A stretch of 64,000 bases of DNA, taken from NCBI RefSeq assembly GCF_019334565.1, contig NZ_CP079724.1, positions 1,323,001-1,387,000 of the forward strand, in the 5' to 3' direction. A model generated the notes under the pieces. That model saw nothing but the letters and a program-made list of their open reading frames with translations. It was not told the origin of the DNA and ran no database searches. Below, in pieces: positions 37,601-46,030 of this stretch. Position 1 is the stretch's first letter. The number at the start of each line of letters is the position of its first letter. The translations under genes were made by a program, and so were the position numbers. This DNA comes from Streptococcus oralis. GTDB lineage: Bacteria > Bacillota > Bacilli > Lactobacillales > Streptococcaceae.

Positions 37601-40600
37601 TTGGCCTTCCGCAATCGGTTCAAATTGTCCTCGTATCTTAGTAGCAGGATCTTTTTTGTCATTACTTTCTGGGGCATTTTCTTCTCTACCTCTAGGGTTA
37701 TAAATGAGTCCATCCCATTTCAAGTCACCCCAAACTTTTAGTTTAGATGATTTGATTCCTTTTGCATCATTTCTTTTAGAGTTTAAAATTCCTTTAATAA
37801 AGTGTTCTCTCGAAATGACTTTTAAGTCTTTTTGATTTTCTCCTTCTTTATTTGTATTTACTATTGAAATCACCCCTTCTTCTGCACTTCTTAATACAAG
37901 TGGAGAAGGCGTTAATCCTCTCTCAAGTTGAGCATCTTGAGGATTTCCATTTGAATCTAAAGGATAGATTTTAGCAATATTAGAGCCACTTGATGAAGGT
38001 GCGTTGATTCCTTCGTTATTGAAAGCAAATAATTCTGGATTTTGATCTAGGGATGTTGTATTTTTATCTTTTCTATTTTGGATAACTCCTGCTGGATTAA
38101 ATTTATCTATACCATGTTCTCCACCAATCCCCTTATTTAAGGTACCTGGAATTTTTGGTTTACCATCATCATCATAACCTTCCATTGCTTTTGATTTTGA
38201 TCCTTCTTCCCAGGCCCATTTATCAAGGATTGGTTCGTGGTTCCAATTCCCAGCAAATCCCATTAGAGGCATCGACAAAGAAGGTTGGAAGTTTCTTTTC
38301 TTACCGTTGGAGTTTAGAGCTTCCATTTCTTCCACTGACTCAAAATGAATAAATGATTCTACAAATTTATTTTTGTTTTTAGCTTCTCCAACATTTATAA
38401 CCGCATTTAAATCAAAGCTGGAATTTGGACCTATAGTGAAAGTATCATGCTCAAATGTGATATTTGCTCCTTTGACTTTTTCTGGGTGAATTTCTGGAAC
38501 AATTTGCTTCCCGTCCGGAGATTTTTCATCTTTATATGTTTCATCGAGTTTTAGCCTATCAGTTAGAGCATCTGTAGTTACAGTTGATGCAGAAACTTTA
38601 AAGGTTAAAGGTCTGTTTGAGGTATTGTGAAGCTTAATTGTAAAGTATTTTTTATCACCTTTTATTTCTTTAAGAGAAATGGAACCATATGAATTTACCA
38701 AACCTTTAGAATCTGTATTTTTGAAAGTTGCTACAACTTCATTTCTCAAAGCGTTGGCAACATTAATTAGCCCCGCTCCCTGCTGTCTAGGTGATGCAAA
38801 GTATTGACTCTTTTCTTTCCAAGAGGTTGCATCCATCATAGGTCTTGCAGTATTTTGTAGAGCTATTTTTGTAAGACTTGTAAGGTCTATTTTGTCATCT
38901 CCCTTAAGATTTTTCAAGACAGGTCTTTCAAGCAATTCCTTTAATTTTGGTCGAATCAAAACAGTAGAAGCTGCTACGATTGGAGTTGCCATACTAGTTC
39001 CTGACATATAACCATAAGTGGATTTACCATTGATAACATTTAGAGTGGATTTAATATTTTTACCAGGTGCTGAAACATCCGGTTTTAAAAGCAAGTCTGT
39101 TCTTGGCCCCCAAGATGTAGACCCTGCTGGGACTATAATATCTTCTTTATAAAGTTCTTTGTCTGTGTCAGCTGCAAATTTAAAGTCAATTTCTTTTTCA
39201 TCACCTACATTCGGTTTATTAGAATTATAGCTTTCCATATCAATTGGATAGTATTGTTCTAAGTTATCTTTAAAATCTTCCTTATTATTTCTTTTGACTT
39301 CAGTTTTTTTATCAGGGTTAATCATGTTCCATAATTTTACACCATCATCTCCTGAAATTGAAAATACTTGACTTTTAGTCCCTTCATCCGCTTCATATCC
39401 CATAGCTGGAAGGTCTGTCCAATTATCTCTATTGTAGTAATTTACAGTATTTACAACCATAATAGCACGTGCACCTTTATCCGTTGCTCTTTTAAAAGCA
39501 TCTTTTAAATCCTTGGTATAAATTCTATCCATTACTGCAATTTTGCCCTTAAGATCCAAGCCTATCAAATCTTGGTCTTGACCTTTGCCTATATATACAA
39601 ATTTTAATTTATTTGGAGTTTTTGAGCCATCCTCATTTGTTAGGATTTTATTTTTATCGAAAAAAGCCCCTATATTTCTGTATTTAAAACTTTGTCCACC
39701 TATGTTAACTTTATCAAACTCAATGGTTTGATTTTTAGCAGAAGCGACCGCTATAGCATCTTCATGTGCGGCAGTTCGTGTTACATTTCCAGTATCTGTC
39801 ATTTTCAGATTATTATTTGCTACTAAATCCCAAGAAGAACTTGAAGCAGAAGTCGCAAAATTACCTGTAGCAACAACCATTGGGATTCCTGCTTTTCTTA
39901 ATGCTCTAATAGCCTCCCAATATTTCTCGCCTACAAGACCTGTTCCCGTAAAGCCAGATGATACCGAAACAACATCGACATTGTGTTTGATCGAATCTTC
40001 AATAGCATGAAACATTGTTTCATCACCCGCAAACCCAGATCCTGCGTCAGAGTACATTTTATAAGAGAAAATTTGTGCATTAGGCGCAATTCCATCTATG
40101 CCATTAAAGTTCTTGATGTCTTTTTCAGTATCATTTCCAGCAAGAATCCCTGCAATATGCATCCCATGTGGGTCAAAATAATCCCTTCCATCATCATATT
40201 TTTCTACAGTGATTTTACCACCATTATAATAATTGAACGCATGAGGGATTTTATCACTCAACCAATAATTTTTATCAGTGCCTTTTAAGTCTTCTTTTTT
40301 AAATTTCATTGAGTCTTTGGCATCATCATCGATCCTCATAGCCTTATGCCTATAATCTGTTCCAGTATCGATATTTGAAATGACCATACCTCTACCATCA
40401 AAATTTTTCCCAAATGGAGCATTAATAGACTTTAGGTAATCAATAGCTTCCTCAACTCCAATTTCCTTTCTGGCATGATTCATCATTGGTTGGAGTTTTT
40501 GTGATCGTTCAACCGACGAAACACCTCCTATTTGTTTAATTTTGTCCAAATTATCTGGAGTTGTTTCAATGGCAGTGCCATTAAAAATCGTATTATAAGT

Positions 40601-41074
40601 ATATAAAACTTTTGTATCCTTAAGATTGGATAGTTCCTTAATTACTTTTTCTCCAGATTCTTTATCTTTAAATTCAGCAATATAGACAAGTTTATCTTCT
40701 TTTTTGGGACTTTCCGTGTCCTTACTTGCAGACGAGTCTGCATTATCTCCTTTGGATTGATTGGAGTCCTCTTTGATACTTGCTCCTTCGTTACTAGTTT
40801 TTTTGTCTATCACAGACTTTTTACTAACAACTTCTTTTTCCTCAATAACTGTTGTCTTCTTCTCCTCAGTATCCTTTGAAGTTTCTATAACATTATGAAT
40901 ATCTTCAGATTGTTCATTGTTTTCTGTTTCTTTATCTGCTACTACTTTTTCTTTATCAGAAATTCTTAAAGCATCTTCAGAACTAGGTGCATCTGCTAAA
41001 ATTACCTCATTGGGGGTATATGCTGCTAAAATAACTGCAGCAGTAGTTAATGACAATACCGTACTTTTTTTCAT
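34643..41074 (-). CDS. prtA: Cell-wall-anchored subtilisin-like serine protease PrtA
   Basis: A 2143-residue surface protease that degrades host proteins. It has a signal sequence (1-~28), a charged prodomain (~30-195), and an S8 catalytic domain with Asp236 (SNIDTGTD), His303 (DPHGMHIAGI) and Ser694 (SGTSMATP). A protease-associated domain is inserted between His and Ser (GKIAVMDRIYTKDLKDAFKR). Fn3-like domains and long beta-rich regions follow (~800-2000). The end has an Asn/Thr-rich spacer, sortase motif LPKTG, a helix (TLLATGIMFIVGAFLGL) and KRKNKD. ATG at 41074 follows GAAGGAATT. The frame is intact. Lactocepin-like proteases are relatives. Confidence 0.95.
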   Translation of the reverse strand: MKKSTVLSLTTAAVILAAYTPNEVILADAPSSEDALRISDKEKVVADKETENNEQSEDIHNVIETSKDTEEKKTTVIEEKEVVSKKSVIDKKTSNEGASIKEDSNQSKGDNADSSASKDTESPKKEDKLVYIAEFKDKESGEKVIKELSNLKDTKVLYTYNTIFNGTAIETTPDNLDKIKQIGGVSSVERSQKLQPMMNHARKEIGVEEAIDYLKSINAPFGKNFDGRGMVISNIDTGTDYRHKAMRIDDDAKDSMKFKKEDLKGTDKNYWLSDKIPHAFNYYNGGKITVEKYDDGRDYFDPHGMHIAGILAGNDTEKDIKNFNGIDGIAPNAQIFSYKMYSDAGSGFAGDETMFHAIEDSIKHNVDVVSVSSGFTGTGLVGEKYWEAIRALRKAGIPMVVATGNFATSASSSSWDLVANNNLKMTDTGNVTRTAAHEDAIAVASAKNQTIEFDKVNIGGQSFKYRNIGAFFDKNKILTNEDGSKTPNKLKFVYIGKGQDQDLIGLDLKGKIAVMDRIYTKDLKDAFKRATDKGARAIMVVNTVNYYNRDNWTDLPAMGYEADEGTKSQVFSISGDDGVKLWNMINPDKKTEVKRNNKEDFKDNLEQYYPIDMESYNSNKPNVGDEKEIDFKFAADTDKELYKEDIIVPAGSTSWGPRTDLLLKPDVSAPGKNIKSTLNVINGKSTYGYMSGTSMATPIVAASTVLIRPKLKELLERPVLKNLKGDDKIDLTSLTKIALQNTARPMMDATSWKEKSQYFASPRQQGAGLINVANALRNEVVATFKNTDSKGLVNSYGSISLKEIKGDKKYFTIKLHNTSNRPLTFKVSASTVTTDALTDRLKLDETYKDEKSPDGKQIVPEIHPEKVKGANITFEHDTFTIGPNSSFDLNAVINVGEAKNKNKFVESFIHFESVEEMEALNSNGKKRNFQPSLSMPLMGFAGNWNHEPILDKWAWEEGSKSKAMEGYDDDGKPKIPGTLNKGIGGEHGIDKFNPAGVIQNRKDKNTTSLDQNPELFAFNNEGINAPSSSGSNIAKIYPLDSNGNPQDAQLERGLTPSPLVLRSAEEGVISIVNTNKEGENQKDLKVISREHFIKGILNSKRNDAKGIKSSKLKVWGDLKWDGLIYNPRGREENAPESNDKKDPATKIRGQFEPIAEGQYFYKFKYRLTKDYPWQVSYIPVKIDNTPPKIVSIDFSNPEKIKLITKDTYHKVKEQYKNETLFARDQKEHPEKFDEIANEVWYAGAALVNEDGEVEKNLEVTYAGEGQGRNRKLDKDGNTIYEIKGAGDLRGKIIEVIALDGSSNFTKIHRIKFADHADEKGMISYYLVDPDQDSSKYQKLGEIPESKFKNLENRKEDSLKKDTTEVEHHQENEEATEEKSSLTIHKTISTIRDFESKDLKKLIKKKFREVDDFTSETGKRIEEYDYKYDDKGNIIAYDDGSALQYETEKLDEIKSKIYGILNPSKDGHFEILGKISNVSKNAKVYYGNNYKSIEIKTTKYDSHSKTMTFDLYANINDIVDGLAFAGDMRFFVKDDDQIKAETKIRMPEKNKETKAEYPYASSYGNVIELGEGDLSKNKPNNLTDMESGKIYSDSEKQQYLLKDNIILRKGYALKVTTYNPGKTDMLEGNGVYSKEDIAKIQKANPNLRVLSETTIYADSRNVEDGRSTQSVLMSALDGFNIVRYQVFTFKMNDKGEAIDKDGNLVTDSSKLVLFGKDGKEYTGEDKSNVEAIKEDGSTLFIDAKPVNLSMDKNYFNPSKSNKIYVRNPEFYLRGKISDKGGFNWELRVNESVVDNYLIYGDLHIDNTRDFNIKLNVKDGDIMDWGMKDYKANGFPDKVTDMDGNVYLQTGYSDLNAKAVGVHYQFLYDNVKPEVSIDPKGNTSIEYANGKSVVFNINDKRNNGFDGEIQEQHIYVNGKEYKSFDDIKQLTDKTLNIKIVVKDFARNTTVKEFILNKDTGEVSELKPHRVTVTIQNGEEMISMIVSEEDFMLPVYKGELEKGYQFDGWEISGFEGKKDAGYVLNLSKDTFIKPVFKKIEEKKEEENKPTFDVSKKKEKTQSNPTNDVNSIVSDENDKNFEINKNVYLNEQVNLTNKNTNINSKSTINNPNQLPKTGTASGAQTLLATGIMFIVGAFLGLKRKNKD

Positions 41075-41216
41075 TATAATTCCTTCATATTTTATTTTAA
41101 ACCCAATAGATAGAAAACTTTAACCTTGCTAGCCTTTGTTATAAAAAGTTTTATGACGTATTATCTAGTGGGATAGAGTAGTACATTTATATATAATTGT
41201 TAGCTCTCTGAAAAAT

Positions 41217-41245
41217 AGTATATCAATTAAAAAAATTTAAGTCAA
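41217..41245 (-). promoter_or_regulatory. Promoter of prtA
   Basis: Minus-strand TTGACT (41245-41240), a 17-nt spacer and TATACT (41222-41217), giving a 5' leader of about 135 nt. Confidence 0.75.
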
Positions 41246-41256
41246 GAAAAATTAAC
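41231..41256 (-). promoter_or_regulatory. Candidate PsaR (manganese repressor) operator at prtA
   Basis: The minus strand across the -35 box reads TTAATTTTTCTTGACTTAAA followed by a T run. This closely resembles the PsaR operator described for prtA and pcpA of pneumococcus, which I recall as TTAATTAACTTGACTTAATT. The match is from memory and not computed. Confidence 0.5.
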
Positions 41257-41430
41257 ACGCATTAATTTTTTTTTTAATCCATGTTAACAAAAAATCTAGT
41301 CAATAAATATTATAGTTAACTGGCTACAATATAAACTCATTCCTACCATCAAAAATATTATCAATCAACTGGAATAATTACCAAAATCGCAAAAAGTGGG
41401 GATGGATACAACTTATGCCTCAATAAATAT

Positions 41431-41468
41431 GCAAAAACAACCGCTATAATTTTCAACGGTTGTTTGTA
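41431..41468 (-). terminator. Terminator of the ABC-2 exporter operon
   Basis: AAACAACCG / CGGTTGTTT stem, preceded on the plus side by GCAAAA and followed by GT-rich sequence; it lies 40 nt after the last permease gene. The rest of 41075-41430 holds the prtA promoter region and an inverted repeat at 41253-41288. Confidence 0.7.
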
Positions 41469-41505
41469 ACATATTTAATTTTTAAATCTCATTCTATTTA
41501 ATCTC

Positions 41506-42291
41506 TTAAGAACCTGCACTTTCGTAAGCATCCAATCCTCTATCCCAGAGTTTGAGCGAAATGAAAAAGAAAACAAGGAAAATCAACATCAACCCACCAA
41601 TGTTAAAGATCCCATCCTTGTCCTGTAAGAAATAGCTAGCAGGATAGTAGGCCGTAAAAGCAAAAGGCACGATAAAGCTAATCAACCAGCGAAGAAGGGA
41701 GTTGTAAATGGAAATCGGGTACTTGGCAAAGTCATTAAACATATAAAAAATGTAAATCATGGCGCCTGACTGCTTGGTCCAAAAAGCGATACTGGCTGTC
41801 GCGATTTTCAAGGAAGTATAAATCAAGGTCGCAAAAGGAATGCAGACTAAGAAAAGCAGGAATTTGGGAAAAGTCCAAGCAATACTAGATACCGTTGTCG
41901 CTAGCAAAATACCTCCGACCAAAAGTTCGCCCAAGGCATCAATCTGAAAGGTCTCAACCAAGATGTGAAAAAGAGGATTAATGGGACGCGTCAGGTACTT
42001 GTCAAACTCTCCTTTTCGCACCAAACGTTGCCCCAGTGCCCAGAGATTGTCAAAAAAGAGATGGTCCAATCCCTTGGGAATTAAGGAAAATCCATAGATA
42101 AAGGCGATTTCTTGAAAAGTCCAGCCTTCTAGCGAGGGGATGTGTTGAAAGAGTACATTGAGAAACAAGAGGTTCAGGCCTTGAGTTAGAAAAACTCCTA
42201 ACACGCCCACCACAAAATCGACCTTGTATTCCATGATTTGCTTGATGTATTGTCTGATAAAAATCAGGTGCATGCGTTGATATTTTTTCAT
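41506..42291 (-). CDS. ABC-2 type export permease
   Basis: A 261-residue membrane protein with six predicted helices, related to the COG3694 permeases. Characteristic segments are MEYKVDFVVGVLGVFLTQGL (first helix) and RKGEFDKYLTRPINPLFHIL (cytosolic loop). It pairs with the second permease and the ATPase to form an exporter of unknown substrate. ATG at 42291 lies 2 nt after the upstream permease stop. Confidence 0.88.
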   Translation of the reverse strand: MKKYQRMHLIFIRQYIKQIMEYKVDFVVGVLGVFLTQGLNLLFLNVLFQHIPSLEGWTFQEIAFIYGFSLIPKGLDHLFFDNLWALGQRLVRKGEFDKYLTRPINPLFHILVETFQIDALGELLVGGILLATTVSSIAWTFPKFLLFLVCIPFATLIYTSLKIATASIAFWTKQSGAMIYIFYMFNDFAKYPISIYNSLLRWLISFIVPFAFTAYYPASYFLQDKDGIFNIGGLMLIFLVFFFISLKLWDRGLDAYESAGS

Positions 42292-42292
42292 A

Positions 42293-43111
42293 CTAACCTC
42301 CTTGAATGGTGATGAATGACTGGACTCGTTTCCAAATCAGCTGAGACAAGCCCGCCATCACTATGAGCCAGAAAACCTGTAGCAAGATAGCTTGAAGAAT
42401 CTGATTGGCATCGTATTTCCCAACAATGATCATGACAGGAGTGTAGATCAAGGATGAAAAAGGCAAGAAGGACAAGATATCAGAAACAATCTTTGGAAAG
42501 AAAGCCAGGGGAATCAAACTTCCAGACATAAAGGCCACTATGGAAGTCTTGAGTAGATTGGAACCCCATAGATTTTTAAACACAAAGGCTGAAAATCCAA
42601 AGCAGATATTAAAGAAAAAGTTAATCAGATAGGCCAGCGTTAAGCTAAAAAGATAAAGGGTAGTTAGTCCCAGCACTTCTACTATCCCTTGCTCAGATAA
42701 GATTTTCATCAAGACAATAACACTTAAAAATGGCAGTCCAACAGAGATAAAAATCAACCACTTGGATCCAAGCTCTGTAAAGAGGTAAGAAGCCGCAAAA
42801 TGCACTGGTCGCAACAAACGCATGATAATGGAACCATCCTTGACCTCCTCCCCGATCATAAAGGAGCTATCTGACCTGGTCAACAGATTGGTCACAAAAC
42901 TCATGATGATGTAGAGGGTGATATCTGCCATACTAAAGCCCTGAATCAAAGACTCCTGCGAGGAATCAAAGACAGCCTTCCAGAGATAAAAAGCCACAAA
43001 AGCTCCCATAACATCCCCAATCCGGTAGAGAATAAAGTTGACTCGATAGGTGATCAACTCCTGAACACCTGCATTGATAAAGGGTTTATAACGTCTCCAC
43101 AATTTGACCAT
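42293..43111 (-). CDS. ABC-2 type export permease
   Basis: A 272-residue six-helix membrane protein of the COG4587 type, the usual partner of the neighbouring COG3694 permease. It shows ITYRVNFILYRIGDVMGAFVAFYLW near the N-terminus and VKDGSIIMRLLRPVHFAASYL in the loop after helix 2. It is 1 nt from the ATPase gene upstream. Substrate unknown; related systems export lipids or drugs. Confidence 0.88.
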   Translation of the reverse strand: MVKLWRRYKPFINAGVQELITYRVNFILYRIGDVMGAFVAFYLWKAVFDSSQESLIQGFSMADITLYIIMSFVTNLLTRSDSSFMIGEEVKDGSIIMRLLRPVHFAASYLFTELGSKWLIFISVGLPFLSVIVLMKILSEQGIVEVLGLTTLYLFSLTLAYLINFFFNICFGFSAFVFKNLWGSNLLKTSIVAFMSGSLIPLAFFPKIVSDILSFLPFSSLIYTPVMIIVGKYDANQILQAILLQVFWLIVMAGLSQLIWKRVQSFITIQGG

Positions 43112-43112
43112 C

Positions 43113-44105
43113 TTAGAGCTCCTTTCGGTAGAAGCGACGGATAATATCCTCGATATCCGTATCCAACATCTTCAAATCGCGGATTTCAAAATCAGACAGG
43201 GTTTGCTTGATAATATCAGCCGACTGGTAGCGGGAACTGTCGAATTCAATATTGAGGCTGTTTCCTTGTCTATCAATGGTCATATCCGAAGAGCCTTCAT
43301 AGTGAGAGACAAGATGACTTTGCCCTGGTAGCAGTTCAAAGGAAAGAGTCTTCATCTTGCCAAAGGTTTCCTTGAGCTGGCTAACCGTTCCATCAAAAAT
43401 CTCTTGCCCCTTATCAATCATAAAAATTCGATCACAGAGTTGCTCAATGTCGCTCAGGTCGTGAGTGGTCAAGAGAATGGTTGTTTCTTCCTCTTGATTG
43501 ATCTGAGTAATTGCCCGACGAATATTGTCCTTGACCGAAACATCCAAACCAATGGTCGGCTCATCTAAAAAGAGAACCTTGGGATTGTGAAGCAAGGAAG
43601 CCGCAATGTCCGCCCTCATCCGTTGCCCCAGTGAAAGAGTTCGCACAGGATCCTTGATAAATTCCTTCAAATCCAAGACTTCATTCAAAAAATCCATGCG
43701 TTTATGAAAGAGCGAGTCTGGCACATCGTATATCTCTTTCAAGACCGTATAGGTCTCTTGCAGTGCCAAATCCCACCATAGCTGGGTGCGTTGTCCAAAG
43801 ACAACCCCGATATCCTTGACATAGTCTTGACGATTGTCCTGTGGAATCTTGCCGTTAATCCGACAAAAACCAGATGTCGGTTTTAAAATTCCTGTCAGCA
43901 TTTTGATGGTTGTCGACTTCCCAGCACCATTGGCCCCGATAAAGCCTAAAATCTGCCCCTTGGGAACCTCAAAGGTCAAATCCTTGACCGCTTCAAAGGT
44001 CTGCTTTTCAGGATGAATAAAGGAGCGCAAAGCTCCCTTTAACCCCGGCTCCTTCACTGTCTTCACAAAATTTTTCTGAAGATGTTCCACTTCTATCATT
44101 GCCAT
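43113..44105 (-). CDS. ABC exporter ATP-binding protein
   Basis: A 330-residue ATPase (COG4586 type) that energises the two downstream permeases. Walker A is GANGAGKSTT (about 58-67), the signature is LSLGQRMRADIAASL, Walker B is VLFLDEPTIGLD, and the switch His is in LLTTHDLSD. A C-terminal extension (about 240-330) is normal for this subgroup. First gene of the three-gene operon, behind a promoter with a cre-like site. Confidence 0.92.
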   Translation of the reverse strand: MAMIEVEHLQKNFVKTVKEPGLKGALRSFIHPEKQTFEAVKDLTFEVPKGQILGFIGANGAGKSTTIKMLTGILKPTSGFCRINGKIPQDNRQDYVKDIGVVFGQRTQLWWDLALQETYTVLKEIYDVPDSLFHKRMDFLNEVLDLKEFIKDPVRTLSLGQRMRADIAASLLHNPKVLFLDEPTIGLDVSVKDNIRRAITQINQEEETTILLTTHDLSDIEQLCDRIFMIDKGQEIFDGTVSQLKETFGKMKTLSFELLPGQSHLVSHYEGSSDMTIDRQGNSLNIEFDSSRYQSADIIKQTLSDFEIRDLKMLDTDIEDIIRRFYRKEL

Positions 44106-44219
44106 AAATCTCTCCCTATCGCAAGGAATAGCAACATTGTATTTTTGACTACAAATATCTAAATCCTTACTTTCTACAACTTCTACATTTTATTACTACA
44201 GAAGGCTTTATACCAACCT

Positions 44220-44258
44220 ATTATAGTCCAATAAAAACTAGAATGCAAGCGTTTGCCT
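44220..44258 (-). promoter_or_regulatory. Promoter of the ABC exporter with overlapping cre-like site
   Basis: Minus-strand TTGCAT (44248-44243), 17-nt spacer, TATAAT (44225-44220). ATGCAAGCGTTTGCCT (44243-44258) overlaps the -35 and matches 14 of 16 positions of the cre form WTGNAARCGNWWWCAW. Confidence 0.6.
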
Positions 44259-44338
44259 ATAGATTATGAAATTAGAGATTTCTCTCTTAAAATCATACTT
44301 TTAAACAAAAATTCTGGTTTGATAATTTCTTTAAAACA

Positions 44339-44411
44339 GCAAAAAACCCACCCAATGGGCAGGTTCTGTATGTATTGTTCAGCTAGATTATGCTTTACCT
44401 TCTGAACCTAA
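44339..44411 (-). repeat. Extra copy of the fba 3' end and terminator (direct repeat R1)
   Basis: About 70 bp matching 45957-46030 with few differences. It carries the terminator hairpin AACCCACCC-AAT-GGGCAGGTT and, on the minus strand, the last fba codons G-S-E-G-K-A and a stop. The rest of the fba gene is absent here. Confidence 0.9.
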
Positions 44412-44815
44412 ATCATTTATTCACTATACTTTCTCATACACTAAAAAGGGCTATATTCAGGTATTCTTCTCCCCACACTGTATTGGAACGATTATTAATT
44501 ACACTCTTTAGTTCTTAAAAAGCAAGGCAAATTGGGGACAAAATTTAATTTTTTTCTATGAACTAAATGTCCTTGTTTGATGGAGAAGTAATTCAGTGTA
44601 TGCTAACCTTTCTATATAATAGTTTACTTATAAACTATTAACTTCTATGATTTAAAGTAATGTACCTGTGTTGACTAAAAGTAGGAACTACCTAAGAAAA
44701 AGTGAGCTAAAACTACTCTTAACTTTATAATCTGGATTGATGGTAACTAACATTATTGAATCCATAATCCATTTAATCTATTTAGATAACATAAACTATC
44801 TTGTACAGAACTTAG
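44412..44815. other. AT-rich region between repeat R1 and the orphan gene
   Basis: About 400 bp with no convincing reading frame, tRNA or terminator. It belongs to the same AT-rich block as the orphan gene and is probably part of the inserted segment. Confidence 0.4.
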
Positions 44816-45685
44816 TCAACTATTTTCAATTTCATTCTTCAAAACATCTACTATACATTCTGCTCTATAACTAATTATCTCCTTTGATTTATTATAGTAA
44901 TTAGACGCCAAATCGATATATTCATCTCTAGTAATAAAGTCAGACCGAGAACGTCTATTTCTGCCAATATACTCTTTTCTTCGAATTTCAAGAGGTATAT
45001 CAAAAACATTGTACGGTTTTCCGTCTTCTACATAGCTTTCCAAAAAGAAATCATATATATATTTTTTAAATTCAATTTTATTAAAAATAGTATTTTCTAT
45101 TAACGAAGAATGTAATACTTCAGAAAAGGTTCTATACTCAGTTTCTATATCCGGATACTTATACTGAAACAATGCTCCAAGAAAGCTATCAAAATAATCT
45201 TGAAGAGTATAGTAGTTCGCTCTCTGCCTATTTAAATTTAATTTGTTAGGTATCACAATAAAATTACCAATAGAGTGGTATAAACTTAAATATTCTTCAA
45301 TATTTTTCAATAAGTTTTTATTTACTTTATATCTTTTGGCAATTAAATATTCCTTTCCAAAAACACTATTAAAAGAATTCATTGTATCTCCTCTAAAAGG
45401 ATGTTCTACTGCCCCCCAGGAACCTAATTTTTCAAAAGTTAAATCAAAAACATGTCCCCAAATCAATATATATATTGCCTGAGTTATGTAATACATGTCA
45501 GGATCAGCTATACTACCAAAATAAAAGTTTCTTTTTTCTCGATCACTAATTCTATTAACAAGAAGAGTAATATCCTCATTTTTTAACATATTAACGTCTC
45601 CATTTAATGCATCACTAACAAAACTTTTTACAATATCTAAAGATTTAAAAAAATCTGGAGTCGTTCTATACTCTTCTCTATCCAT
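44816..45685 (-). CDS. Orphan protein of unknown function, inserted at fba
   Basis: A 289-residue protein starting MDREEYRTTPDFFKSLDIVK; ATG 45685 follows GAAAGGATTTTTT. It is cytosolic, rich in Lys, Asn, Tyr and Phe. Conspicuous segments are PFRGDTMNSFNSVFGKEYLI (about 97-116), LYHSIGNFIVIPN (about 135-147) and YFDSFLGAL (about 164-172). They recall a family of uncharacterised proteins (DUF6994-like, from memory) with the same FRGDT, YH-IGNF and YFD-FL pattern. It is lower in GC than its neighbours and lies between two copies of the fba 3' end, which points to horizontal gain. No catalytic motif is obvious. Confidence 0.75.
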   Translation of the reverse strand: MDREEYRTTPDFFKSLDIVKSFVSDALNGDVNMLKNEDITLLVNRISDREKRNFYFGSIADPDMYYITQAIYILIWGHVFDLTFEKLGSWGAVEHPFRGDTMNSFNSVFGKEYLIAKRYKVNKNLLKNIEEYLSLYHSIGNFIVIPNKLNLNRQRANYYTLQDYFDSFLGALFQYKYPDIETEYRTFSEVLHSSLIENTIFNKIEFKKYIYDFFLESYVEDGKPYNVFDIPLEIRRKEYIGRNRRSRSDFITRDEYIDLASNYYNKSKEIISYRAECIVDVLKNEIENS

Positions 45686-45956
45686 AAAAAATCCTTTCAA
45701 TATAATTAATAATTATGAATACTCATAACAATAAAATACTTAATCATTAAAAATCTATTATCATGATAACTTCTCTTTTTAGTATAACAAAAATATTCCT
45801 AGGTAACAAATTTTACATCATCGTATTTGACATTGTTTTTATTAATAATTAAATAATTGCTTAATTAGTCTGATGCTAGATTTCACTATAGAAAGTATTA
45901 CTAAAATAAGTGAAGTAATACAATATAGAAAGTCAACGAATACGGTAAAAGAAAAC

Positions 45957-46030
45957 CAAAAAACCCACCCAATGGGCAGGTTTCTGTATTGTATTATTCA
46001 GCTAGATTAAGCTTTACCTTCTGAACCGAA
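45957..46030 (-). repeat. Native fba 3' end and terminator (direct repeat R2)
   Basis: Terminator AACCCACCC-AAT-GGGCAGGTTT and last codons of fba, duplicated at 44339-44411. The stretch 45686-45956 before it is AT-rich and shows only the leader of the orphan gene. Confidence 0.9.
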
